A DNA stretch of 64,000 nucleotides from Streptomyces bicolor (GTDB taxonomy: Bacteria > Actinomycetota > Actinomycetes > Streptomycetales > Streptomycetaceae), in assembly GCF_000719285.1 (NCBI RefSeq), contig NZ_JOFS01000009.1, positions 372,001 to 436,000 of the forward strand, given 5' to 3'. Both the position numbers and the translations under genes were made by a program. Under the pieces are notes generated by a model, which saw nothing but the letters and a program-made list of their open reading frames with translations, did not search any database and was not told where the DNA came from. Each line of letters opens with the position of its first letter. Position 1 is the first letter of the stretch. Shown here one piece after another: positions 43,103 to 52,464 of this stretch.

Positions 43103-44152
43103 GTGACGATTCAGGACCTGCTCAAGGACGTCTCGGTCATGGACCTGACGGCGTTCGCCAGGGCGATCCCGTCCCCGAAGGACTTCCTTCTCACTCAGAC
43201 GATCTTCCCGACCGTGGAGATGCGGGAGGTGAAGTGGCGTACGAAGGACTCCGGCCGGTACGTCAACGTCGCCAAGTACCGGGCGTTCAACGCCTCGGTG
43301 CCGTTCGCGACCCGTGAGGCGTGGCAGACGTCCCGCGAGGGCGCGCTGCCCGCGCTGGGGCAGAAGCTCGTCGTCTCCGAGCAGGAGCAGATCCTGCTGG
43401 AGGCGTCGCACGGCTCGGATCAGGACCGGCTGATCGAGTTGCTGTACGACGACGTGGAACGGCACGTCGAGGCCATCCGGTCCCGGCTGGAGTTGGCCGC
43501 TGGCGACGTACTCGCGGACGGCCGGTTCACGCTGGAACAGGAGAACGGCCTGACGCTGGAGGTGGACTGGAACGTCCCCGCCGAGAACATGCCGGTCGCC
43601 CGGACACCGTGGTCGGAGCCGGCCTCCGACCCGATCGCGGACGAACTGCGGTGGATCCAGCACCTGGACGACATCGGCGCGCCGGAGCCGGAGCTGGTGA
43701 TCACCTCCCGGAAGGCGTTCAGCTACCTGGCGGCGAACAACGCCTACCGGGCGGCCTACTACGGCAGCGTGAACCCGTCGACCACGCCGACGGCGACGCT
43801 CACTCCGCAGCAGATCAACGTGGTGCGCGGCAACTACAGCCTGCCGCCGATCCAGTTCTACAAGGCCCAGGTGCGGGTGGACGGCAAGCCCCGCAAGGTG
43901 CTGCCCGAGGACCTGTGGATTCTCGTGCCGCCGGAGCGGGAGAAGTGGGCGCAGACCATGTACGGGGTGACCGCGGAGGCCCTGGTGCTGTCGCGCGGGT
44001 CGAACCCCGAGATCATCCGCGAGGATGCTCCCGGCCTGATCATCACCCGAGGTGTCCAGGATGACCCCGTGCAGATCTGGACCAAGTGCGCCGCGGTCGG
44101 GATGCCCGTCATGCACACCCCGGACGCGCACATCGTGGCGAAGGTCCTGTGA
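43103..44152 (+). CDS. major capsid protein (HK97 fold, lambda E type)
   Basis: A 349-residue protein of the 'phage major capsid protein E' family: the N-terminus 'FLLTQTIFPTVEMREVKWRT' and 'SVPFATREAW' form the N-arm/E-loop region; 'ELVITSRKAFSYLAANNAYRAAYYGS' and 'YKAQVRVDGKPRKVLPEDLWILVPP' belong to the A and P domains. No propeptide or protease is evident, fitting a scaffold-dependent head. The gene is followed with overlap (TGATG) by a small gene. Confidence 0.9.
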   Translation: MTIQDLLKDVSVMDLTAFARAIPSPKDFLLTQTIFPTVEMREVKWRTKDSGRYVNVAKYRAFNASVPFATREAWQTSREGALPALGQKLVVSEQEQILLEASHGSDQDRLIELLYDDVERHVEAIRSRLELAAGDVLADGRFTLEQENGLTLEVDWNVPAENMPVARTPWSEPASDPIADELRWIQHLDDIGAPEPELVITSRKAFSYLAANNAYRAAYYGSVNPSTTPTATLTPQQINVVRGNYSLPPIQFYKAQVRVDGKPRKVLPEDLWILVPPEREKWAQTMYGVTAEALVLSRGSNPEIIREDAPGLIITRGVQDDPVQIWTKCAAVGMPVMHTPDAHIVAKVL

Positions 44153-44451
44153 TGGCGGGCCGGGGGCGGCTGAAGGCCGCGGTCTACGTACAGGACCCGA
44201 CCACGCGGGAGGAGTTGATCCTGCTGCCGGGAGACTGCCCGGAGCCGGGGGTGGCCGTGCTGATCACCAACCCGGACGCGTGGGAGGAACCGCCGGACGA
44301 CTGCGACGAGCCGGAAGAGGCTGTCGTGGTGGAGAAGTTCGGGCCGTCCGGGAACAAGGACGGCGGCCAGGAGGAGACGGTCGGCACGGGCGGGGCGAGG
44401 AAGTCCCCGTCAAGGCGGGGCGCGGGTCGTTCCGCGTCCTCGTCGTCGTGA
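44152..44451 (+). CDS. hypothetical phage protein (99 aa)
   Basis: A 99-residue protein whose start overlaps the capsid stop by one base, so it is coupled. The first 50 residues have a beta-rich 'AAVYVQDPTTREELILLPGDCPEPGVAVLITNPDAWEE' pattern with a DCDEPEE patch, and the C-terminus is Ser/Arg-rich (SRRGAGRSASSSS) and probably disordered. Small proteins in this position are often head completion or Rho-like regulators. I do not recognise the family. Confidence 0.6.
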   Translation: MAGRGRLKAAVYVQDPTTREELILLPGDCPEPGVAVLITNPDAWEEPPDDCDEPEEAVVVEKFGPSGNKDGGQEETVGTGGARKSPSRRGAGRSASSSS

Positions 44452-44519
44452 CCATCTGGAGGCGGCCCGCCACCGGGAATAGCCCGGCGGCGGGCCGGAC
44501 CGCGTGGAGGGAGTAGCGG

Positions 44520-44840
44520 GTGGACGAGTTCCAGCGGTCATGGCTGCTGGCGCAGATCGGGCCGGACACCGACCCGGCCGACCTGGAGCGCCGGTTCTTC
44601 CGACTGCGCTCGGTGCGCGCAGTTGCGCTGGAGGTGCTGGGCGAGCGGCGAGCGAAGCTCCTCGCGGACCCGCTGAAGGTCACCGTGGACGGGGTGGTGA
44701 CCATGGACCTCCAGGAGAACTTGCGAGGGATCGAGCGGCATATCGAAGTTGTACGGCAGGTACCTGCGCCAGAGGACGAAGACGAAGCGAGCGAAACTCT
44801 GGCAGTGGCCAGGCTCGTGCCGACCCGCCGCTACAGATAG
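44520..44840 (+). CDS. hypothetical phage protein (106 aa), possible head-tail connector
   Basis: A 106-residue helical protein with 'FQRSWLLAQIGPDTDPADLERRFFRLRSVRAVALEVLGERRAKL' in the first half and an acidic patch PAPEDEDEASE. It starts with GTG, and is the last gene of the head cluster. Its position after the capsid gene resembles that of a head-tail adaptor, which a tail-less satellite would need in order to accept helper tails, but the sequence itself gives no support for a named family. Confidence 0.5.
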   Translation: MDEFQRSWLLAQIGPDTDPADLERRFFRLRSVRAVALEVLGERRAKLLADPLKVTVDGVVTMDLQENLRGIERHIEVVRQVPAPEDEDEASETLAVARLVPTRRYR

Positions 44841-44907
44841 CGCGCGGCCCGGGGCCACGCCGGCGAGACACTGCAGCACTCCGTCTGTGCCTTCAATGAC
44901 CGCCCGA

Positions 44908-44937
44908 AGGCCGCGGGAGCAGGCGCCCCCGCGGCCT
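44908..44937 (+). terminator. terminator-like hairpin after the head operon
   Basis: A 10-bp perfect stem AGGCCGCGGG/CCCGCGGCCT with loop AGCAGGCGCC at the end of the plus-strand structural gene block, 68 bp after the last head gene. No other head-type gene follows, so the block ends here. Confidence 0.8.
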
Positions 44938-44948
44938 CTCTCACGGTT

Positions 44949-45200
44949 CTACAGCCAAGGCCAGTGGCCCCAACTCGCCGCCCCGAGTACCAGGGACGCA
45001 ACTACTGCACCTGCTGCACCTGCCACAATCGCGGGCGAGATGTACACCGCGAAGACGGTGCGGCCGCCGACCAGCAGTTGTACGTTTGCGCGCCGTACAT
45101 GGGCGGACGTCGACGACGGCGCCTCCGGGCCCCAGACGTCATCCGCGGGGCCATGCCCGGGTGACTGCTGGCTGGAGCCTGTGCCATGGTGTGTACTCAC
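44949..45200 (-). CDS. small membrane protein (83 aa)
   Basis: An 83-residue protein on the minus strand, with a polar N-terminal half and one strong transmembrane helix near the C-terminus ('VFAVYISPAIVAGAAGAVVASLVLGAASWG'-type segment). The GTG start is preceded by AAAGGA, a good ribosome site. It converges with the head operon terminator. I do not recognise it; small single-helix membrane proteins are frequent in streptomycetes and in temperate elements. Confidence 0.5.
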   Translation of the reverse strand: MSTHHGTGSSQQSPGHGPADDVWGPEAPSSTSAHVRRANVQLLVGGRTVFAVYISPAIVAGAAGAVVASLVLGAASWGHWPWL

Positions 45201-45524
45201 CAGTTGTCCTTTCGCATGAGCACGGCCGCCGTCTCCCTGGCCGCCAAACCTGAAGAAGACGGTGGCACGCGACACTCGGTCCCCCCGGGGTCGAGAGGAC
45301 ACAAAAGGGCCCCACCAGACCTAGTAGGCACGGTGGGGCCCTCATTGATGACGCGACCGTATCGGAGGCATCAGGAGCGGGGCAAGTTGGCCTTGCGACT
45401 CGTGCCCTGGCGTCAATGGCCGGACGTTAACGGGGAGTTGTCCTGGTGCTGCGCGTGCACAGGTCAGTGCCACGCGACGCCCTCACCAGCACCCTCGATG
45501 ACGTCGCCAACGGTGCTGAGGTGA
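45201..45524. other. intergenic region between two minus-strand genes
   Basis: About 324 bp with a terminator hairpin at 45306-45342 and no supported gene. A direct promoter for the small membrane protein gene is expected near 45210-45260 but not assigned. Confidence 0.4.
45306..45342 (-). terminator. terminator of the VUT/YhhQ-type transporter gene
   Basis: A perfect 11-bp stem AGGGCCCCACC/GGTGGGGCCCT with a 15-base loop, about 180 bp downstream of the transporter's stop codon on the minus strand. Confidence 0.75.
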
Positions 45525-46046
45525 TCAGGCGCTCGCGCTCGCTGGCTTGCTGCGTCGAAGGAGGGCCAGCACGGCGATTGCAGCGAAGGTCATCCACGCC
45601 TTGCCGAGAATCTGGCCGGGCAGGTACTCGAAGGAACCGAAGGCCAACTTGAGGAAGAGGAGGCTGTCCGCCAGCAGGCCGACGGCGTTCGAGGCGAGCA
45701 TCGCGATCAGCAGGCCGCGCTTCCGGAGAGGCTCGTAGACGACGAAGTCCATTGTCTCGGCCACCGCGAAGGCGGCAGCTGAGGCGCCAGCCAGCGCCGG
45801 GTCAGCAAGGAAGTACGACAGGATGGTGCCGACGGCTATGGCCGCGAGAACAGCACCACGGCCGGCGGACTCACGGGCGAGGTCCCGAAGTACCAAGGCG
45901 AGACCCACCATGTAGACGCCGGCAGGGGCGGCGTAGCCGAATCCGACGGGGACGGCTCCGAAATGGGTGACGGCGAGGTTCGCCGCGGGGATGGTGGCGA
46001 CGTAGGCGACGAGGGTCGCGATACCGGCAGGGGCGGGGAGCTTCAC
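45525..46046 (-). CDS. VUT/YhhQ-family (queuosine precursor-type) transporter
   Basis: A 173-residue integral membrane protein with about five to six helices and the family pattern 'ATIPAANLAVTHFGAVPVG' then 'VGLALVLRDLARESAG' and 'AETMDFVVYEPLRKRGLLIAMLASNAVGLLADSLLFLKLAF'. YhhQ proteins (VUT family) import 7-deazaguanine precursors such as preQ0 and preQ1. The protein is shorter than typical YhhQ (about 220 residues) at the N-terminus. It is divergent from the Dpd operon at 46590. If the modification half of Dpd is nearby, this would feed it with preQ0, replacing de novo synthesis genes. Confidence 0.75.
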   Translation of the reverse strand: MKLPAPAGIATLVAYVATIPAANLAVTHFGAVPVGFGYAAPAGVYMVGLALVLRDLARESAGRGAVLAAIAVGTILSYFLADPALAGASAAAFAVAETMDFVVYEPLRKRGLLIAMLASNAVGLLADSLLFLKLAFGSFEYLPGQILGKAWMTFAAIAVLALLRRSKPASASA

Positions 46047-46589
46047 GTTCTTCTCTCTGTGTCAGTGATGTCGTCTTTGCGCCGATACCACGCCGCGGAC
46101 GGACAGCGAGGCGAGCGCCCAGACAGTACAGCCCAGGGCACTGACACTACGTACCCGGCCCCAGGCTCAGGACTTTGGCCGAGATCAAGTGCACTGTCAG
46201 AGGCATATGCGTGAACGACTTAACGCCGTGCACCCCTACACGCCGAAGCCATTTCGAACCGGCACAGGTCACGCGACCCACTCCTCGCGGTGGCACGATC
46301 GTGACGGCGAGCCTCCCTCGGCCGCGAAGCCGAGCTTGCCTCGCAGGGCAAGGTTCCGTTTCAGTCGTATTTTCTGGCGCGTCACGCGTCGCGCGGCGCA
46401 TCCGATTACCCTTTTTTGTGCCGATTGGCCCGCTATGTTTACGCCAGGTAGGTGCCATCAACGACACACCCGCAATCCAATCTCGAATATGTGTGCGAGT
46501 TTCAGTAATGGTCCGTCGACCGTGTTGTCAGTGGGGGCGCCTAAGCTCGTGTCAGTTGTTAAACGAGCAGGTGGGGGGCGAGCAGAAGA
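46047..46589. other. 543-bp divergent control region of transporter and Dpd operon
   Basis: No coding feature is supported here. The stretch at 46370-46590 is less GC-rich than the flanks and contains a run of T at 46412-46417. The ribosome site of dpdE (GTGGGGGGCGAG) is at its right end. It probably contains divergent promoters of the transporter gene and the defence operon. Confidence 0.5.
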
Positions 46590-49500
46590 ATGTCTTCGGG
46601 CTTCGCGGTTGGGCACCTCGTCGAGTTCCAGGGGGCCCCTGGAATCGGACGAGTCGGCGCGATCACCGACGGCTCGCTGCGCGTGGACTTCTTCGAGTCC
46701 ACGGCCGAGCCCAAGATCGAATCTCAGACCATCCCCGCTGTCGCATGCGCGCGCGTGCGGTTGAAACCTCAAACACGCGTGTTTCGCCACAACCCCAGCA
46801 CCGACGAGTGGATGCCCGGTCGCGTCCTGGACGCGACCTCTGAGGGCTACTTCGTCCGGTTCCCTAACGCCGGCTACGACATGCCGGTCCGAGAATCCGA
46901 ACTCCGTGTGCGCTGGAATAAGCCCGTACGTGACCCTCTTGAGGTTCTCGTGTCCGGGGGCAACGAGTCCGGGCACCTCTACAACGCGCGCATTCCTATG
47001 CTGCATAGCCTGGTCGCTCAACGCGCGGCGAGCGCGAGTACACCGGCGTTCCTGGCCGCTGCCGCCGAAATCTACCCACATCAGGTCCGCGCCGCGCTGA
47101 CCGTGCTCTCGGACCCCGTCCAGCGGTACCTACTCGCTGATGAGGTCGGGCTAGGCAAGACCATCGAGGCTTCATACGTGGCCCTGCAGACCTTGATCGA
47201 TAACCCGCAGGCATGTGTGACGTTCCTCGTTCCCGAGTCTCTGCGCCGGCAGTGGGTGGCCGAACTGCGCACGAAGTTCTTTACCGATGACTTCCCGAGC
47301 CGCGTAAAGGTCATCTCCCACGACTCTCCCGAGGTGTGGGAGCAGCACCTCGGACGTGATCTTCTTGTGGTCGACGAAGCCCACCAGTTGGTCCAAGACC
47401 GTGATGACACTGACCCCACCTACTGCGCACTGCGCGATCTCGCGCACTCTGCGTCGAAGCTCTTGCTCCTGTCCGCGACGCCGGTCACCTCCCGTCACAC
47501 CACACATCTGGGGCTCCTGCATCTACTTGATCCCGACGTATACAAGTGGAGCGAGCGGGAAGCGTTCGAGCAGCGGTACAACGACCGGGCCGAGTTGGCC
47601 AACCACGTCCTCGGCTTGAACGCAGACTTCTATCCGCTGCTGCCGTCCACGATCGGCATCATCGAGACGCTGCTGCCCCCAGAAGACGCCCGCTTCAAGC
47701 AGTTGGCGGCCCAAGTGCTCGCCCTCTTCGGCGAGGAGGAGAACCTCCTCGACGAGTCGGAGGCGGGGTTGCGGGATCTCACAGCGCGCGTCGCTACTCT
47801 TCGGGCACACATTAGCGAGACGTACCGACTGCACCGGCGCGTGATCAGGAACCGCCGGTTGAACGTAACCCGCAAAGACAAGGACTCAGCAGCCGTCCCC
47901 TACGAGGTGCGCGGTCGCGCGGAGCCGACAAAGCTGACGGCCAAGTCCCACTCCCCGGCCGCGGACAGCCTCTTGGAATGGCAGACCCGACTGTGGGGAC
48001 ATCTCCTTGATGAAGAGCTTGAGGGTAAACGCGCCGACTACGCCCTGGCCCTGGCCGTGCTCGCGTCCCGTCTCGGTGGCCCGTCCGCCGACCATCTCGA
48101 CGCCCTTCGCTGGCGGGTCCGCGGTGACGAAGCCGCCGCTCAGCGTGCCGGCCTGAGTGCCCGCGAGCGGTACCACCTCTCTAACGTGCCAGTGGCACCC
48201 CACGAAGCAGAGAATCTGGACAGCCTCGAATCAGAGCTCACAGACGAGGCCCGCACGTCTGAAGTCGACGACCTCATCAACGATCTTCTCCCTGCCCTGC
48301 GCAAGGGAGGACACATCATCGTCTTCTGCGGACCAGGCTCACTCGCTTCGACGCTCACCGCGCGTCTGCGCGCACGGTTCAACAAGGTCGGCTTCTTTGA
48401 GCACACCCGCAGCGCGGGCCCCGACGCATCAGAGTCGGCCACTACTGCATGGCGGCAACCCAGCAAGAACGCTGCCGTTCTCATTGCGGATGACTCTGCC
48501 GAGGACGGGCTGAATCTCCAGACCGCCCAGACCGTAATCCATGTGCGGTTGCCGTGGTCGCCCAACCAACTCGAGCAGCGTCTCGGCCGCACCGACCGCT
48601 ACGTCGAGTCCCACCGGCAACGCCAGGCACCACTCCAGTTCGTGCTCACGGATGCTGAAGCGCACACCGAGGCGTGGCTTTCGCTACTCACCGATGGATA
48701 CCGCATCTTCGGCGGTTCGGTGTCCACACTCCAGGACGCCATCGCGGAGGGTCTCCCTGACGTCTGGGCAGAGGCACTCGAGCACGGGCCAGAAGGCCTG
48801 CCCGGCTATTCCGAGACTGTGCAGGAGACGCTCGCCAAGGCCCTCCACGAGATCAACACCATGGACACCCTTGAGGCGATCTTCAGCACGTCCCCTCACG
48901 ACATCGACTTCGCCGAGCGGCTGGCAACGTTCGAAGCCGGCTGGGACACCACCCGCAAAGCCATGCTGGGATACACCGGCGAAGAGAGTTCTGACGGGAT
49001 CAAACTCCGCCACACCACCCGGAAGATCAAGGACTGCATGTGCGAGGTCTTCGACCTCAAATCGCGCACCCTCATCTCCCCCCACCTCTACGACCGACGG
49101 AACCTCACCGAGGACGCAGCCAAGGGCACGTTCAGTAGGTCCGAGGCGCTCAAAGCCCCCGGAACACGCCTGTTCCGTATCGGGAGTCCGCTCGTCGACA
49201 TGCTCGCCAACGTTGTGTGGTGCGACGACCGCGGCCAGGCCACGGCCTTCTGGCGTGCAGACCCCAGCCACCGTGGCGAGCCGGAGCCCCACTTCGGCTT
49301 CGACTTCCTCGTCGAAGCCGACATCTCCTCGGCACTCGAACTGGCACTGCCTCTCGTCCGGAGGCCCCGCGACGCTGAAGCAGCATTGAGGCGCCAAGCT
49401 GAACAGCTCCTCCCGCCCTTCACGCTGAAGGTGTGGGTGCCGGCAGGAGCAGCCGAGGCCCTGACCGACAAGAACACCCAGAAGTGGCTGGATGCTCCAT

Positions 49501-49874
49501 ACAGGACCACCGACCACAACTACAACTCTGGCAACATCCAGGAGTTGCTGGACCTGTTCGACGGCCAGCCCGGATACGAAGCCTCCGCACGTGCCGCTGA
49601 GAAGGTCGCCCGAGCTGAACTCAGGCGGGTGACCAACTTGGCCGAACGGTCCGACCTGGCCCAGCAACTGGGGCAGGAGCGCCTCGCCGTCGCGAAAGCG
49701 CAGGCGGAAGCCCGACAAGCAGCTGGCCGCCTCCTGGGAGGCGAAGAGAGCTATCTGCTTGATGTCGCCATCACTGATGCGCTCGTGCAGGCACTGAGCG
49801 AACCGACGGTCCGGCTCGTTTCTGCGACCTGCTTGGTGAAGACGGGGCTCAGGAGGGTCCGTCGTGGCAACTGA
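46590..49874 (+). CDS. dpdE: DpdE-like SNF2/RapA-type helicase
   Basis: A 1094-residue SF2 ATPase. An N-terminal SH3-like segment ('VGHLVEFQGAPGIGRVGAI') precedes the helicase core: motif I 'ADEVGLGKTIEA' (Lys190), motif II 'DEAH' (262-265), 'LLSATPV' and the C-terminal lobe ending 'LEQRLGRTDRYV' (motif VI). This is the SNF2 type known as DpdE in the Dpd 7-deazaguanine DNA-modification system, where it belongs to the restriction half. It is the first of eight overlapping genes, and its end overlaps dpdF by 11 bp. DISARM DrmD is the closest alternative. Confidence 0.78.
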   Translation: MSSGFAVGHLVEFQGAPGIGRVGAITDGSLRVDFFESTAEPKIESQTIPAVACARVRLKPQTRVFRHNPSTDEWMPGRVLDATSEGYFVRFPNAGYDMPVRESELRVRWNKPVRDPLEVLVSGGNESGHLYNARIPMLHSLVAQRAASASTPAFLAAAAEIYPHQVRAALTVLSDPVQRYLLADEVGLGKTIEASYVALQTLIDNPQACVTFLVPESLRRQWVAELRTKFFTDDFPSRVKVISHDSPEVWEQHLGRDLLVVDEAHQLVQDRDDTDPTYCALRDLAHSASKLLLLSATPVTSRHTTHLGLLHLLDPDVYKWSEREAFEQRYNDRAELANHVLGLNADFYPLLPSTIGIIETLLPPEDARFKQLAAQVLALFGEEENLLDESEAGLRDLTARVATLRAHISETYRLHRRVIRNRRLNVTRKDKDSAAVPYEVRGRAEPTKLTAKSHSPAADSLLEWQTRLWGHLLDEELEGKRADYALALAVLASRLGGPSADHLDALRWRVRGDEAAAQRAGLSARERYHLSNVPVAPHEAENLDSLESELTDEARTSEVDDLINDLLPALRKGGHIIVFCGPGSLASTLTARLRARFNKVGFFEHTRSAGPDASESATTAWRQPSKNAAVLIADDSAEDGLNLQTAQTVIHVRLPWSPNQLEQRLGRTDRYVESHRQRQAPLQFVLTDAEAHTEAWLSLLTDGYRIFGGSVSTLQDAIAEGLPDVWAEALEHGPEGLPGYSETVQETLAKALHEINTMDTLEAIFSTSPHDIDFAERLATFEAGWDTTRKAMLGYTGEESSDGIKLRHTTRKIKDCMCEVFDLKSRTLISPHLYDRRNLTEDAAKGTFSRSEALKAPGTRLFRIGSPLVDMLANVVWCDDRGQATAFWRADPSHRGEPEPHFGFDFLVEADISSALELALPLVRRPRDAEAALRRQAEQLLPPFTLKVWVPAGAAEALTDKNTQKWLDAPYRTTDHNYNSGNIQELLDLFDGQPGYEASARAAEKVARAELRRVTNLAERSDLAQQLGQERLAVAKAQAEARQAAGRLLGGEESYLLDVAITDALVQALSEPTVRLVSATCLVKTGLRRVRRGN

Positions 49875-52464
49875 CAACTGGACCGGCGCCAAGACGCTCT
49901 TCGACCACCTGTCCAAGCACCGAGACCTAAAGCAACTCCCCGAACTCGCGGAAGCAAAGGGGACGTTGCGCAGGCTCCGCGATGCTCTGGCCAATACGTC
50001 CAGCGGGTGGAGGGACATTGCCTCGTTGACTCGACAGATTTTGCTCGAAGCTCAAGCACGTGAGAACACAACTGGATTCACGGTCCCGCTACTTCCGCGG
50101 CTGCCTAGTCGCGAGCAGTGGGAAGAAATGCGCTGCCAAACCGCGATTCGCGATGGTGGCGCCAACTTGTGGGTGAGCGCGCTGCCGTGGCATCCACCCG
50201 TGCCAGATGACGTCTCCCGCCTGGCGGCTCAAGAGGATCTTCGCCAGATCCATCTCGGCGAGGACTCACCGCACCGTCGCAAGCTGGAGTCGTATCCTGC
50301 TGACCCGTTCTTCACGACCGCCCTCGGTGACGATCACAGTCACTATGTGTCGAGCGGCCAGCGGCAGGCAGCCAGAGCTATCGCGCTTGCCGAACCGGGG
50401 AGCACCACGATCATCTGTCTCCCCACGGGACATGGAAAGACCGCCGTTGCGATGGCTCCCGTGCTCCTGGCGAGCATGAGCAGCGGCGTATCGGTGGTTG
50501 TGGTACCTACGAGCGTTCTCGCAGCAGACCTGGAACGGCGCGCCTTCAAGATCCTTGAGCGGTACGGACATCACAGCCCCACGCGCCGGTACGCCTACAC
50601 CAGCGGGCTGTCGGACGAAGACCGGCAACAGATGCGGGACGACATCGCGGCCGGCCGTCAGCGGCTGGTATTCACATCGCCTGAGGCTCTAGTGAAGAGC
50701 CTGAAGCAGCCTTTGGAGGACGCGGCTGAGGCCGGCTTGCTCAACTACTTCGTGATCGACGAAGCACACCTGGTCGAGCAGTGGGGCAACAGCTTCCGCA
50801 CTGCGTTCCAGACGATGTCGAGCTACCGCCGTATTTGGCTCAGCAAGGCCCCAGAGGGTCGGCAACCAGTGACTGTTGCGATGAGCGCGACACTCACTGG
50901 ACAACAGGTCGAGACGCTCGACGCACTGTTCGCTTCGCCGCAACGGGCGAGGATCGTCTGGGCATCCCAACTCCGTCACGAGCCGAGCTACTACATCGAT
51001 AGCTTCCGGAGCGAGGCCGACCGTGAGGCCGCCGTCCTCAATGCCGTCTCGTACTTGCCGAAACCGATGATTCTCTACACCACCAAGGTCGTAGATGCGC
51101 AGGAGTGGGCGGTTCGGCTTCGCGACCACGGTCTTCGACGCGTGGCCAGCGTTACTGGTGACTCCACCGACCCAGAACGTCGGGATGCATTGGAAGGATG
51201 GACCGGTAGGACCGCTGAAAGCGAGGTGGAGTCGCGGTACGACGTCGTGGTTGGCACCTCTGCCTTCGGCCTGGGCGTGGATCTCGACGACGTCAAGTCG
51301 ATTGTGCACGCCTGCCTGCCGGAAACCGTGGACCGCTACTACCAAGAGATCGGCCGATCTGGGCGTGACGGAAGCCCATCCATCGCGTACCTGGCCACCA
51401 CACGCAATGACGAAACAATCGCCAACAAGATGAGCGACGAGGTGGTCATCGGTGCCCTGCGCGCGTGGCAGCGGTGGGAGGCAATGTTCCACAGCCGGAC
51501 TCCTGTCCAGGACCGTCACCGAGTGAGTTTGGATTCCTACCCCCCTGACATGAACGAGGGATTCCAACGGAACCGGCAGTGGAACATTCGGATCCTGAAC
51601 CTCATGATGCGATCGGGAATCGTGGCGGTCCATCCACCGCAGGCGCCCGAAAAGGCTGAGGGCGAGTCAGACGTCTTTTGGAAAGCACGACTAGATCAGT
51701 TCTATGCCACGGCTGATGGCTACGCAGATGTGGAACTCCTCGACTCCGACGCTAGGAACCCTGAGAACTTTCATGACCGCTTTGAAGGCGAGCGTAAAAA
51801 ACTGCTGCACAGTCGAGCTTCCGCACTCCGTGAACTGAAAGCCACTCTGCGGAGTGATCAGTGCATCGGCGACGTACTGGGCGCGTACTACCGCATCCCA
51901 GACGGCGGTGGCTATCGCCGCACCGGTATCACCTGCCGCGGCTGTCCTCACTGCAGGGCCACAGCCAAGCTGCTTCCGGCAGGCTTCTACCGACTTGCCG
52001 GAGAACCGAACCCCCTACTCCCGGCGCCCGAGAGTCACGGGCGTCTGCCCTTGACCCCGTACTTTGGGGACCGTCATTGCCTGAGCCTGTGGTGGGAAAA
52101 CTCCGACGACCAGGCCTTGGCGGCGCGGCTCGTGGAAAGCCTTGTCCGCCGCAGGATCTGCGTGGTCGGAGGGCCGGGCCTGGACGGCCGTCTCCGAAGC
52201 CAACTAAGGGCAACAGCACGCACCCGCACCGTGATCACCGACGATGACGGAGTCCTCCTGTCGGACTGGGCTGGCCCTGTTATCTGGATGGCGGACCCGA
52301 ACACAGACTCTCCAGGGCCTCAGATCGCTAGACGCTTCACCTGGGATGCACCGACCTACCTGATCCACCCCCGGGCTATGCATCACCCAGAACGCCGAGG
52401 TACACCACTCGTCGATGTCCACCCGGCGAACTTGTCGATCCGCCGGGCCTTGGAGGAACTCTGA
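49864..52464 (+). CDS. dpdF: DpdF-like RecQ-type DEAD/DEAH helicase
   Basis: An 866-residue SF2 helicase with motif I 'CLPTGHGKTAVAMA' (Lys192), motif II 'DEAH' (299-302), motif III 'VAMSATLTG' and motif VI 'YQEIGRSGRDGSPS' (494-504), a RecQ-like set. Downstream a Cys cluster 'CRGCPHCRA' (near residue 700) suggests a zinc site. In the Dpd system this gene follows dpdE and is required for restriction rather than base modification. It overlaps dpdE by 11 bp and dpdG by one. Confidence 0.78.
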   Translation: MATDNWTGAKTLFDHLSKHRDLKQLPELAEAKGTLRRLRDALANTSSGWRDIASLTRQILLEAQARENTTGFTVPLLPRLPSREQWEEMRCQTAIRDGGANLWVSALPWHPPVPDDVSRLAAQEDLRQIHLGEDSPHRRKLESYPADPFFTTALGDDHSHYVSSGQRQAARAIALAEPGSTTIICLPTGHGKTAVAMAPVLLASMSSGVSVVVVPTSVLAADLERRAFKILERYGHHSPTRRYAYTSGLSDEDRQQMRDDIAAGRQRLVFTSPEALVKSLKQPLEDAAEAGLLNYFVIDEAHLVEQWGNSFRTAFQTMSSYRRIWLSKAPEGRQPVTVAMSATLTGQQVETLDALFASPQRARIVWASQLRHEPSYYIDSFRSEADREAAVLNAVSYLPKPMILYTTKVVDAQEWAVRLRDHGLRRVASVTGDSTDPERRDALEGWTGRTAESEVESRYDVVVGTSAFGLGVDLDDVKSIVHACLPETVDRYYQEIGRSGRDGSPSIAYLATTRNDETIANKMSDEVVIGALRAWQRWEAMFHSRTPVQDRHRVSLDSYPPDMNEGFQRNRQWNIRILNLMMRSGIVAVHPPQAPEKAEGESDVFWKARLDQFYATADGYADVELLDSDARNPENFHDRFEGERKKLLHSRASALRELKATLRSDQCIGDVLGAYYRIPDGGGYRRTGITCRGCPHCRATAKLLPAGFYRLAGEPNPLLPAPESHGRLPLTPYFGDRHCLSLWWENSDDQALAARLVESLVRRRICVVGGPGLDGRLRSQLRATARTRTVITDDDGVLLSDWAGPVIWMADPNTDSPGPQIARRFTWDAPTYLIHPRAMHHPERRGTPLVDVHPANLSIRRALEEL

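Noticed and set aside
46189..46764. Plus-strand open frames in the region upstream of dpdE
   Set aside because: They are short Arg/Pro/Ser-rich translations overlapping dpdE in another frame, without a ribosome site or known motif.
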